A stretch of DNA of 64,000 bases from Conchocele bisecta (Eukaryota; Mollusca; Bivalvia; Lucinida; Thyasiridae): contig CM055279.1 of assembly GCA_029237695.1 (NCBI GenBank), forward strand, positions 60,151,530-60,215,529. Reading direction: 5' to 3'. The notes beneath the pieces are model-generated. The model was not told where the DNA came from. It did not search any database and saw only the letters and a list, made by a program, of their open reading frames with translations. Shown here piece after piece: positions 46,141-56,019 of this stretch (positions within the stretch are counted from its first letter, which is position 1; each line of letters begins with the position of its first letter). Position numbers and translations under genes: made by a program.

Positions 46141-47025
46141 TATAAGGTGTGCCTAGGCCCTATGTGCGATATGTTTGTTTGTAGAATTTGAAGTTGGAAG
46201 TTTATGTTTCTTGTAGCTATGTCTCTGGGAACATAATTTAAAGTTACTGCGACAAGAATAATCGAGCGGACTCCGCGATGCAACATATTTGTTCTTTTTG
46301 TATCTCAGACGGACAGTTATCGGCTTCAAAATCTTCTAAAATCTTGATTTCTCAGCTTTATTTAGTCAAATATAATAAACCAGTGTATGCAAATTACCTG
46401 TAGGTGATTGGGCTTGGAATGTGACAGTAATATACAGCAAAACAGTGATCATAGTGTGTTTTTCATTTTTATTCATTGATATTGGCATGCTGATGGACAA
46501 TTAAGAAGTTCTGGAAGTGGCGCGACATCGCGACGCTGTTCCAAAATTTGCCAAAATTAGGCGTAAGTGTATTGTTTTCGCATATCGGTATAGTATCAAT
46601 ACACTAGTACTCAGAAAACATTGTTTTTCCTTTCCTCCTGTGCTATAAAGCAAATTTCTTGACTGACCGTTCCAAGCCAGTACCCTTTTGTCTGTCGACC
46701 ATTCCAGAGTGGCATACATGTTGGTATAGTTTCAGTGATGAGTCTGTATATGTAGAATGGTTAGCTATAACACTATTTAGGGTAATGTTATGTGATTTTA
46801 TGGAGATTTGTGCTTTTAATTCATCATCTATTAAAATTCTCCATAGTTCTGTAGTAGCTCAATTTAAGGCAGAATGTGGACAGTCACATGGTGGAGTTAC
46901 ACAGCTGCTGTGTGACAACCATTTGAGATATTTGCTCCAAACTTGGTACTGTATCCAGGAATAGAAGCTAGTTTTTGAATAGTGAATATTGTAGAATGAT
47001 TTGTAGTGGGACTGGTACACTTATA

Positions 47026-47496
47026 GGTTAGAAGACACCAAATGGTGCGAAACCGCTCAGGGTGTATGCAAAAGTAGTCCGGTATAAAAAAATAGTGCGG
47101 GTGTTTTGAGGTCACAGACACCGTTTGCTTGCAAATCTTGATCCATTACTACCCAGTTTCACTTGAGGAACATTTTGGGGTGCCTTCAACACCAGTTTTC
47201 AGCATATTTGTAGCATTTAAAAGAAAACACTGACCCTGTTGGTCACTTGATGTAAACGGAGTTTCCGTGGCCAAAAAATGTACACAATATTGGAGGATAT
47301 GACAAGGTTGGATTTTTCTTTCTTAGGAGTAAGTGAACCTATTGTTTAGTTCATGCAGAACCAGTACAGACTGGCTGCAGGTCATGTACAAGTGGGTCCC
47401 ACAGCATCCATACGAATAGTGAAAGTAGGAGAGACTGGCCTTATTGGATGGCATTCGGTTAAATTATATAGTAAAACTATTTGGTGGTGTCTAACC
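47026..47496. repeat. Array unit U3
   Basis: 471 bp; left flank spacer ...CACTTATA, right flank ATGA. The homology with the other units stops exactly at TCTAACC, not at a random point. Confidence 0.8.
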
Positions 47497-47689
47497 ATGA
47501 GCAAGTTTCACCTGTTCTACCATGTGACAAAGAACTCAAAATGTGAAGTAGAACATATTATATAATGTAGCTAATCACATGTAGAAAAACCTGTGTTTTT
47601 TTAACAACATGAACCACCATTATAAATAGCTTCATACACACACAATCGCACAGTGCATTACTTTTACCTGGTAAACCACACAACACATA

Positions 47690-48095
47690 CTATATATACT
47701 CGCTACTGTACTCTGTTATTAGCTATCAAATTCAGTGACACTTATAATAAGCAGTTAACTGAGTGTATTGTCCCCGGTGTCTACTCACCTACTATGCGCG
47801 TAAACATATTGGCCTTCCTATGGGTAACGTGTACAGTAACATAGGCTGTGCATCAGATTGGGAGGTTTACACGTTGACATTTATTTTGAGATTGATGGGA
47901 GAAATGGTCAAATATCTCGTCTTTTTTAGTTTGCCAGCATACTATTTATAGTTGTCTATTAGGTATTGCACCAACTTTTATTTGGTTTACTGTCATATTA
48001 TTTGCTGTATGTGTCAAGCACACAATGTGGTGAAACTATACGATGACTTGTACATACAGAGATGGCAACTCAATGCTCCATATAGTATACAATAA
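47690..48095. repeat. Dispersed repeat, copy 1 (pair of 50135-50540)
   Basis: Shared in order with 50135-50540: CTGAGTGTATTGT, GTCTACTATG/CCTACTATG, GGCTGTGCATC, ATTTATTTTGAGA, ATATCTCG, GCATACTATTT and GTGGTGAAACT. Divergence is high. It may be the 3' untranslated part of a LINE, because LINE fragments precede both copies. Confidence 0.5.
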
Positions 48096-48377
48096 CAAGA
48101 CAATGTTCACATATGTTATATTAATATATCACATCGCTCTTATGAGGCAATTATCATTGATGCCAAGTATATCTATCTATTACCTAATACTTTAAGACAA
48201 TCATGTTTACCTATATACTATTACAGATGGGAAACCAAAACTAAATTCATGTATTTGATGAGTACCGCAAATGAAACCAGATTAAAACAACTTGCATGCA
48301 CATCTATTTGGCCACTGCAATGAGAAGATTGTATTTATGAAATAATAGATAACTATACATGTGAGCTGTGGTCTTAC

Positions 48378-48576
48378 ATCTGCTACCAGTGATGGCCTGT
48401 ATCCGCCGACGCATTGGCACGAATGGATCGGGGCAATTATTGTTTTCATCAAGGTTTCCATCTGGGCAGAACTCAACTGACAGGTTGTCATAATACATGC
48501 ATTTACGTATATAGTTACACTGTGTAACATATATTTCCTTTGCTCTTCTCGCACTGCCAAGGACAATGTATTCTGG
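48378..48576 (-). CDS. Candidate exon, peritrophin-A/CBM14-like Cys pattern
   Basis: Minus strand, 66 codons plus 1 base. The acceptor is TTTGCTTCTAG|CC at 48577/48576 and the donor GCAGAT|GTAAGA at 48378/48377. The frame starts PEYIVLGSARRAKEIYVTQC. It has Cys at residues 20, 26, 37 and 48, that is C-x5-C-x10-C-x10-C, with NYIRKC and FCPDGN. This matches the C2-C5 spacing of the peritrophin-A (CBM14) chitin-binding family, where Y-x-x-C and CPxG are typical; C1 and C6 would lie in other exons. Such proteins are secreted and common in molluscan shell and mucus matrices. No neighbouring exon was identified. A Cys-rich frame also exists on the other strand (48540-48725), so the call is tentative. 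Confidence 0.35.
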
Positions 48577-48841
48577 CTAGAAGCAAATTGTGCTTAAATG
48601 CTAATAAATTGAATCGAATGGAATGTGGATACAGAAATGCACATATCATGTGCGAAGTTCAAGCCTTCTTACTTAAATGCGAATATGTCAACTTGTGCAC
48701 AACTGCTAAATGTACATTGGTGTGAACTGTTAGTATTATGCACGTTGTAATAAACAAACTATGGCAACAGTACATGTATTTTGTTATCACAACTGGTATG
48801 TTGCATTTTGTTACCAGGATCAGCTAGCACCCGTGGATCAA

Positions 48842-49147
48842 TAGCCGATTTCATAAAAAGTGCAAAGTATACTTATCTAGCAAAGTATACTTTGAGGGAG
48901 TAATCATTTATTTTTCCTGAAATGCATTATTTCATATCGAACTAACAACTGCATATATTTGACGATTAAAAGTATGCATAATTAGTATACTGAATGTATT
49001 ACATTATCACAGCCAAAATAGCTGTGATAATGTAATAAATTCAGTATAATAAAAATTAATAACTTTATTCTTAAATTGAAAATTTCTCCCTTAAAGTATA
49101 CATTGCTACATAACTATACTTTGCAATTTTGGTGAAATAGGCTACTG
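48842..49147. mobile_element. MITE family H, copy 2
   Basis: TAGCCGATTTCATAAAAAG at the left and TGGTGAAATAGGCTACTG at the right, with the central hairpin TACATTATCACAGCC / GGCTGTGATAATGTA around AAAATA. Confidence 0.8.
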
Positions 49148-49199
49148 ATACGGATGTAAATTAATCGTTAGTGCGGCAAAAGCTGTAACGTTAATGGTC

Positions 49200-49990
49200 G
49201 TAAAACCACCGTTATAAGCTATCAGGGGGTGTATTGTCGCACACTCTCGTTCTCCTCTTCATTAATGATCTTGTATCAGACTTACCGAGGGGAATCAATG
49301 CTGGACTATGCAGATGACATTGTGCGTTGGTGCTCAGAAGAACATTGCACATACAGGATGCAACAAACTGCAGATCAGCTGTCCGCATGGGCTGACGATT
49401 GGTGTGTACAGTTACATGCAGAGAAGTTATGCACGAGCCTGTTCACAATGACAGCTAAACATAACGATGGGACAATCAAAGTCAGCAACACACCAATGAC
49501 AGCAGTGGAAGAGGCGACCTACATTGGAGTGACATTCGACAAATGGCTAACTTGAAGCCTCAAATAGCACAAGCAGAAGAAAATGTCCGCAAGAAACATA
49601 GCATACTCCGAAAGCTAGCAGGCACCGCCTGGGGGTATGGGTCATTGAGCAAATACTAAAATACTAAAACAGCATACCAGGGTACTGTCAAACTCCATCA
49701 TCATCAGCGTGGATAACCACTGCGAACACAAATCAGAAAGTGCTTCATAAGGTGCAACACCAGACCCTACGAGTGATCACAGGAGCAACGAAATCAACTC
49801 CCATAAAGGTCATAGAGGAACATAGACGTCTAATAATAAGAATCGAGCTGTACATGTATCAGGTTGTACGCGTGCACTGACCAGCCGGCAGCAATACTGT
49901 TCACCAGTGTCATACGCTCCGTTTTCCCTGTGGCATAGACGTATGGACTCCAACTAGAGTAGATTACATAATATCGTCACTGGCACGCAA
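49200..49990 (+). pseudogene. Jockey-like LINE reverse transcriptase fragment
   Basis: In one plus frame, GVLSHTLVLLFINDLVSDLP and RGINAGL (49215-49305). After a one-base shift, the catalytic YADDIVRWCSEEH (YADD at 49307-49318), then QQTADQLSAWADDWCVQLHA and EEATYIGVTFDK. After further shifts come PQIAQAEENVRKKHSILRKL (about 49556-49620), a YQGTV block, and ITGATKSTPIKV. This is the palm-to-thumb half of a non-LTR reverse transcriptase of the Jockey/RTE-like kind, distinct from LINE-A and LINE-B. The 5' part, endonuclease and ORF1 are absent. It is inactive. Confidence 0.8.
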
Positions 49991-50134
49991 GGCGGAAACA
50001 GGAAATGGAATCGTTGATATATGAGGGGCTGGGCGTGATATATCTCGATGGAATAATCTATAAACTATTTTGTCTTGACTTTTAAATTTGTTTTGATAAT
50101 CCGTAATAGCTGTATAACAGTAAGATAAATACAC

Positions 50135-50540
50135 AGTGCTGTACATATATAGCTGTATGGCCATGCATACTCTATCAAATGCAGTGATATATAAGTATTT
50201 ATCTGAGTGTATTGTGGCTGATGTATACTTGTCTACTATGCTAGTAAATATGGTTTTACCTGTGGTTACACATACACTAACAAGGCTGTGCATCCGATTA
50301 AACAGTTTACACATTGTAATTTATTTTGAGAATGATTGGAGACAGACTCCAATATCTCGCCTGTTATATAATGTGCTGGCATACTATTTTTAGTCTGCTA
50401 TGATGTATGGAGCCAAAATGTATTAGTGTCTCTGTCAAAGTATGTGCAGTATGTGCCAAGCGCTCGAAGTGGTGAAACTGTACGATTAGTTGTACATATG
50501 AAGATGGTGGTGATCGCATCTCAATGTACCATATACATGT
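50135..50540. repeat. Dispersed repeat, copy 2
   Basis: Diverged partner of 47690-48095, in the same orientation, directly after the LINE RT fragment. An 85-codon open frame (50136-50393) spans it but is not conserved as a frame in the other copy. Confidence 0.5.
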
Positions 50541-50559
50541 AATATGCGGTAACACGAAA

Positions 50560-51055
50560 CTATAGACTGTTTCACGAAAGCTGCCCAAATTTTGCGGCCA
50601 TATAAACAATTCAACAACCATATTTTTTTCGATAATATTAAATTAATGGAAAATTTAAGAATGAGCCTTCTTTTTATTTCGTGAAATTTGGTCAAATATT
50701 GATTTTATTGCGAAAACAAAATTTCCCGATGAAGATGTCTATGGGGATTTAACATGGGGAAATTTTTTATAATTTCAGAAATACTGGACCGATTTTTAAA
50801 ATTTAACTTTTGTTTTCCTAGTTAGATCATTTCCAATCTATCTAGCTAAGTTTCGGAGTCAATTTCCAAAAAAAAATGTTTTTTGACTCCTCCCACGAGT
50901 CCTCTACCTCTTTTCCCCCCATGTTAAATCCCATAGAGAAATCAATTTTTCGTAATAAAACCAATATTTGACAAAATTTCACGAAATAAAAAGAAGGTTC
51001 ATTCTTAAATTTTCCTTTAATTTAATATTATCGAAACAAATATTGTTTTTGCATA
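50560..51055. mobile_element. Foldback family J, copy with lost right end
   Basis: Left arm: AGACTGTTTCACGAAAGCTG, TTTCGATAATATTAAATTAA, GAATGAGCCTTCTTTTTATT. The centre is GTCTATGGGGATTTAACATG and TTTCGGAGTCAATTTCC. The inverted arm runs to ATTATCGAAACAAATATTG and then changes into a duplicated segment instead of the family end. Confidence 0.75.
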
Positions 51056-51200
51056 TATATTTATATGACATATGTATTTAATCAAACATTTATTGTTTTC
51101 AGTATTACAACCATGATTTGGATTGTTTTTGCATATATATTTATATGACATATGTATTTAATCAAACATTTATTGTTTTCAGTATTACAACCATGATTTG
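51042..51200. repeat. Exact 80-bp tandem duplication
   Basis: ATTGTTTTTGCATATATATT ... ACAACCATGATTTG occurs at 51042-51120 and again at 51122-51200 without a visible mismatch. It starts at the broken edge of the family J copy. Confidence 0.9.
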
Positions 51201-51204
51201 TTCC

Positions 51205-51340
51205 TGGTTCCACAAACGAAGGATTGCTTACGGTTTACATATCTTTTTGACACTGTTTTTATTTTCATAATTAGAAAACGACGTTTCCTTTGGTTTGACC
51301 GTGTCACGTTTAACCCAACGAAGACATCATACTCATACAT
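51205..51340. mobile_element. Family I repeat, fragment
   Basis: GGTTCCACAAACGAAGGATT, AATTAGAAAACGACGTTTCC and GTGTCACGTTTAACCCAACG match, inverted in part, 56215-56335. Confidence 0.45.
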
Positions 51341-51750
51341 CATACATACTTAAAAACAATGTCAAAACGATGATTCCAACGAAACGACATGAATTAAATA
51401 CATAGTTGAAAGCCCGGTATTTAAGGACTGACTTTATAGAATATGACCTTTTTTTGCAAATGTAGTAACTGCCTCATCATACATCTGCATAAAGTATATC
51501 TGATCCTGTTCTTCTTAGTGTATATTATACATACAATGTACACTTGAGTTGTCATCTCCGCCATTTTAGTTTGTACATGCTATCTTACAAATATCTGAGT
51601 TTCTATACCATCACCCACAAAATATACAATGGGCACGTTTGTCAATGTATCAAATGTCAAACTGATGCATACTACATGTAAATGTCAATTGCGTGCCAAT
51701 AAAGTATGAATGCAAAACTATGGTGTTCGTCTAAGAGAGGTTCAAGACCA

Positions 51751-52168
51751 GTAGCCTATTTCACCAACATTGAAAATAGCCGATTTCACCAACATTGAAA
51801 ATAGCCAATTTCACCAACATTGAAAAGTAGCCGATTTCACCAACATTGAAAATAGCCGATTTCACCAACATTGCAAAGTATACTTTTCTAGCAAAGTATA
51901 CTTTGAAGGAGTAATCATTTATTTTTCCTGAAATGCATTAGTAATTTCATATAGAACTAACCACTGCATATATTTGATGATTAAAAGTATGCAGAATTAT
52001 TATACTGAATTTATTACATTATCACAGCCAAAATGGCTGTGATAATGTAATAAATTCAGTATAATAAAAAATTAATAATTTAAAATTTATAAATAAATTG
52101 AAAATTTCTCCCTCAAACTATACTTTGCTAGAAAAGTATACTTTGCAATGTTGGTGAAATAGGCTACA
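51751..52168. mobile_element. MITE family H, copy 3 with repeated terminus
   Basis: The left terminus TAGCCGATTTCACCAACATT is iterated five times (51752-51875) before the normal subterminal GCAAAGTATACTTTTCTAGC. The central hairpin and the single right terminus (TTGGTGAAATAGGCTA) are as in the other copies. Confidence 0.85.
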
Positions 52169-52386
52169 GGTGCAGCTCAGTTGGCGATCACAAGAACGGT
52201 ATAAGTATACAATAACTATTTGCGAAGGTTCGTGACATTTCGCATCATCATTGTAAATCGATTGATGGGTGGTGTTATTTTAATCTATGTATCACATAAA
52301 CTATATCACATACACTGTGCTATACATGTATATAACTACAGTACACGTATTATTTGATGATGTGTTGCATACATGTATCTGCTCTA

Positions 52387-52767
52387 TGGAAGCGTCCTGG
52401 TGCCAATGCTAACATATATTTATCTCCCAATTAGGAGTTCTATCTCCCAATTATGAGATAGTAACTCCTAATTAGGAGATAATATCCTAATATACGTATC
52501 TCCTAATTAGGACTTAGTATATCATAATTATGAATTAATATATCCTAATTCTGAGTTATTATCTCCTAATTAGGAGATAAAACATTGTTAGCATTGACAC
52601 AGATAGTAAGTTCTAATTATGATATACTAAGTCCTAAATTAGGAGATAATAAGTCCTAATTAGGAATTACTAAGTCCTGATTAGGAGATACCAAGTTCTA
52701 ATTAGGAAAAAGTAAGTCATAATTAGGAGATGCAAAATATTTTAGTATTGTCACTAGGACACTTCCA
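52387..52767. mobile_element. MITE family A, intact copy
   Basis: Terminal repeats TGGAAGCGTCCTGGTGCCAA TGCTAA and the inverse of TGGAAGTGTCCTAGTGACAA TACTAA, with TA on both sides (52385-52386, 52768-52769). The interior is 21-bp units around TCCTAATTAGGA, with a degenerate internal end (GTTAGCATTGACACAG) near 52587. Confidence 0.85.
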
Positions 52768-52857
52768 TACTGTTCCCTTTCCGAATGCGACTAGATGAGA
52801 TAAAGCATCGAAATATTCCATTTGGACACTATTGTACATTACCGCATTTATGACAGG

Positions 52858-53222
52858 TATAATTCCAGCACAAAAATATTTACACAATTCCCTAACATTT
52901 GATTGGTCCGTAGCAAATCTCTGTCCAGAATTTATATCCCAGTAAACTCCATGCCGAACTACTTTCCGTAACCATCAGGCGCAGTTAAAATAATTCTTAA
53001 GAAAACGGAAAATAAACACATTTTCTTGATGAATTTATTTCAAATGCTGGAATTATAAGGAATGAATGGCATTTTTGTGGAATTTATCGGGGATATAAAC
53101 TTGGAAAAGTCGCGGGAATACTGGACGAGGCCTTCCGGCCTTCGTCCAGTATTCCCGCGACTTTTCCAAGTTTATACCCCGATAAATTCCACAAAATAAA
53201 AAAAGGCCATTCATTCCTATAA
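52858..53222 (-). mobile_element. Foldback family E, copy 4 (inverted)
   Basis: ATAATTCCAGCACAAAAATA at the left, hairpin tip GGCCTTCCGGCC, ending ATTCATTCCTATAAT. One arm carries an extra AAAATAAAAA relative to the other. Confidence 0.8.
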
Positions 53223-53224
53223 TA

Positions 53225-53865
53225 TATCATGATCAACATGATAGTCATTCACAGAGTCGCATCACAATGCAGTTCGTGTTCAACTTGGTGATGCCAGTAA
53301 GTAACCAGTAGTTTGTGAAGGCGTGTGCATTAGTCATGATTGCACTGCGCTGATCAAATGTGGTATTGGTTACAAACCACCCTTTGTCAGTCAGTGTCCC
53401 ATTTAGGACAATTACTGGTTATATTTGGAACGAATAAGGCGAATAAGGCTTTATTTAGTTATGCGCATGCACATAATATAACTACAAATGCAGTAACTCA
53501 TCGCTGTAGAGCATGACAAAATAAACTATGATTACATCTCGGGCCCAGGTCCAGAAAATAAAGTTGACATATTGAAAACATGGCTGATAATCTTCACTTG
53601 TTATTCATCAAGTGCTTCAAACCCAACGAAACCTCTCTAAACCGAACAACCTGGGACCTCACAGGGTGTTCGTCTCATATACGGATGCTATAATGAGCAG
53701 AACATTCCCTACATAATTATTTCGCGATACGGAACAGCATGCCAGCAATTAGGATGCATTGCTGAAAGTACCATACATACGTGGGAAAAGCTATCATTGT
53801 TACTGATTATGCTCACAGCAGTATGCCACAATAACAGATTGGAATATGTTTACTTTTACACACTT
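53225..53865. other. Spacer with family F fragment
   Basis: 53627-53680 is a degraded family F hairpin (AAACCTCTCTAAACCGAACA / CACAGGGTGTTCG). Otherwise no supported feature. Confidence 0.4.
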
Positions 53866-53867
53866 GT

Positions 53868-54030
53868 TATATAATCAACGAATACGTACTGTGATACATT
53901 TATTGAATTCCGTCAGTCAAACGTTGATGTCAGTAAATCGTTCTAATGTTCTCCGTGCATGTGTTGGAATTCTCAGACCGGGTGTATTGGATAATCGGTA
54001 CGTTGATACACGTACTGTATACTCGGGTAT
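53868..54030. repeat. Left copy of a duplicated flank
   Basis: GATACATTTATTGAATTCC, TCAGTAAATCGTTCTAATGT, GTGTTGGAATTCTCAGACCG and GATACACGTACTGTATACTC recur in the same order at 54365-54530. The two copies flank the family G element. Differences are scattered substitutions and indels, so the duplication is not recent. Confidence 0.75.
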
Positions 54031-54032
54031 TG

Positions 54033-54317
54033 TACGGAGCCCCGCATGGAACATGGATTCTTTTTATTAATTCGTTCCCACGAAATAACAATTCGTTCCC
54101 TCGAATTAACATTTCGTTCCCTCGAATTAACAATTAGTTCCCTCTATTTAACAATTCGTTTCCACGAAATAATAATTCGTTCCCACGGGAACGAATTGTT
54201 AATTCGTGAGAACGAATTGCTATATTGTGGGAACGAATTGTTAATTCGAGGGAACGATTTGTTAAATTGAGGGAACGAATTAATAAAAAAAGTCCATGTC
54301 CCCTGCGGGGCTCCGTA
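54033..54317. mobile_element. MITE family G, complete copy
   Basis: TACGGAGCCCCGCATGGAAC to the inverse CCCCTGCGGGGCTCCGTA. There are five forward 21-bp units, the turn-round TTCGTTCCCACGGGAACGAA, then five inverted units. Confidence 0.85.
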
Positions 54318-54364
54318 GAAGCACGGTTTGGAAGATGTTACATTAACTTTCATACACGTGTTAT

Positions 54365-54530
54365 GTAATACTGGCAAACGAATACGTTATACGATACATT
54401 TATTGAATTCCATCAACTAGTCAAACGTTGTTTTATCTCAGTAAATCGTTCTAATGTTCTCCGTGCGTGTGTTGGAATTCTCAGACCGAGGTATTGGATA
54501 ATCGGTACGTTGATACACGTACTGTATACT
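54365..54530. repeat. Right copy of a duplicated flank
   Basis: Partner of 53868-54030. It runs directly into the family K foldback at 54537. Confidence 0.75.
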
Positions 54531-54536
54531 CGCCGA

Positions 54537-55036
54537 CTGTATGTTCCACGTTTTTCTGCCGACGAACTTTTGGCTATTAAACACAATAACAAAAGTCACC
54601 CTCCGCAAAAAAATGAAATTCCATCAAATATTGATTTTCTTGTGAAAAAGATATTTTCCTATGGGAATTTAACATGAGGGATAAACATATTTGTTTATAG
54701 TTTTTTATTTGTGGACAGATTTTCAAAATCTTAGTTACATCATTTTCAAGCTACATTGTATCTCGCCAGGTTTCGGAGTCAATTTCGTTTTTTTATCCTC
54801 CCTTCAGGATCAAAAAACGAAAACATTTGGAAATTGACTCCCCATGTTAAATTCCCAGAGAAAAATATTTTTTTCGCAATAAAATCAATATTTGATGGAA
54901 TTTCATGAAATAATTTTTTTTGGGGCGGGCCACTTTTTTGTTATTGATGAAAATGTACTTACTTCTAAATATTTTTTAGATTGAAGGTGTTTAATGGCCA
55001 AATGTTTGTCGGCAGCAAAACGTGGAACAGACAGTA
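54537..55036. mobile_element. Foldback family K
   Basis: Ends ACTGTATGTTCCACGTTTTT and the inverse of ACTGTCTGTTCCACGTTTTG, then CTGCCGACGAAC and TTTTGGCTATTAAACAC arms. The inner arms are CAAATATTGATTTTCTTG and CTATGGGAATTTAACATG. The centre (CCAGGTTTCGGAGTCAATTT) is homologous to the centre of family J, while the ends differ. Confidence 0.75.
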
Positions 55037-55117
55037 GTATGTAAATACTTCATTAAGGAATCGCGCATGCGGCGCGCACTGTCGTTCTATGATTCACGTC
55101 ATGTGCTTTTGCACATA

Positions 55118-55603
55118 CTGTCTGTTTCACGAAAGCTGCCCAAATTTTACTGCCATATAAACCATTAAAAAACAATATTTTTTTCGATAATATTAAATTA
55201 AAGGAAAATTTAAGAATGAGCCTTCTTTTTATTTCGCGAAATTTGGTCAAATATTGATTTTGTTGCGTATTGATTTGTCTATGGGAATTTAATATGGGGG
55301 AAAAAGGTAGAGGAGTTGTGGGAGGAGTTAAAAAACAATTATTTTTGGAAATTGACCCCGAAACCTAGCTAGATAGCTTGGAAATGATCTAACTAAGAAA
55401 ACAAAAGTCCGTGAAGATGTCTATGGGGATTTAACATGGGGAAATTTTGTTTTCGCAATAAAATTAATATTTGACCAAATTTCACGAAATAAAAAGGAGG
55501 CTCATTCTTATATTTTCCTTTAATTTAATATTATCGAAAACAATATGGTTTTTGAATTGTTTATATGGCCGTAAAATTTGGGCAGCTTTCGTGAAACAGA
55601 CAG
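55118..55603. mobile_element. Foldback family J, complete copy
   Basis: CTGTCTGTTTCACGAAAGCT and its inverse at the right, flanked by TA. The arms are about 150 bp and almost perfect. The centre has AAACCTAGCTAGATAGCTTG and two GTCTATGGG(G)ATTTAA motifs. Confidence 0.85.
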
Positions 55604-56019
55604 TACATGTAAGAATATGAGCATTTGTTTTGATAAAACCATTTACGAAAATATGTTTTGTAAAACCATAAACAGATTTCTTCAGTCACAGCAACAAATG
55701 ACGTCTAAAGTTAACGACATTTTCATAGCAAATTCAGAATTATATTACGCAGTGGCACTGGATATTTCGTATAATTTTATACTTTTTACTTCATTTTCGG
55801 GATACATGTATATCTTCACTTTTGTAAATATTTTCTTCAGATATCGCACATCTTCTTAGGTACACATCCGCATGTATTGTCTTATACATGTATACATGTG
55901 CATTTATGAAAATGTATTTATTACCAAACGTAATACTTATATGTGTTGATTCATCAGACAATATCGCAAAATTTGAGTTCCAGCAAATATTGATCATGGT
56001 TCCCAAAGTAAACATACGA

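Larger units (their letters stand above)
44301..47500. mobile_element. Composite array: three terminal units, two spacers, ATGA duplication
   Basis: Units U1 44305-44775, U2 45666-46140 and U3 47026-47496 are 471-475 bp direct repeats. Each begins GGTTAGAAGACACCAAATGG and ends TTTGGTGGTGTCTAACC, so each has inverted ends. Spacers S1 44776-45665 and S2 46141-47025 are nearly identical and themselves start TATAAGGTGTGCC and end GGTACACTTATA. ATGA at 44301-44304 and 47497-47500 is a perfect target duplication of the whole. Differences between copies are few and mostly indels. Open frames of up to 101 codons recur in the spacers and units, but none resembles a known protein. Candidate explanations are a tandem LTR-like element with non-TG ends, a composite DNA transposon, or recombination of a circular unit+spacer molecule into a resident unit. 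Confidence 0.8.

Noticed and set aside
48540..48725. Plus-strand Cys-rich 61-codon ORF as a secreted peptide
   Set aside because: There is no signal peptide, the Cys spacing is irregular, and it competes with a better supported minus-strand exon. It is noted as the alternative in the finding.
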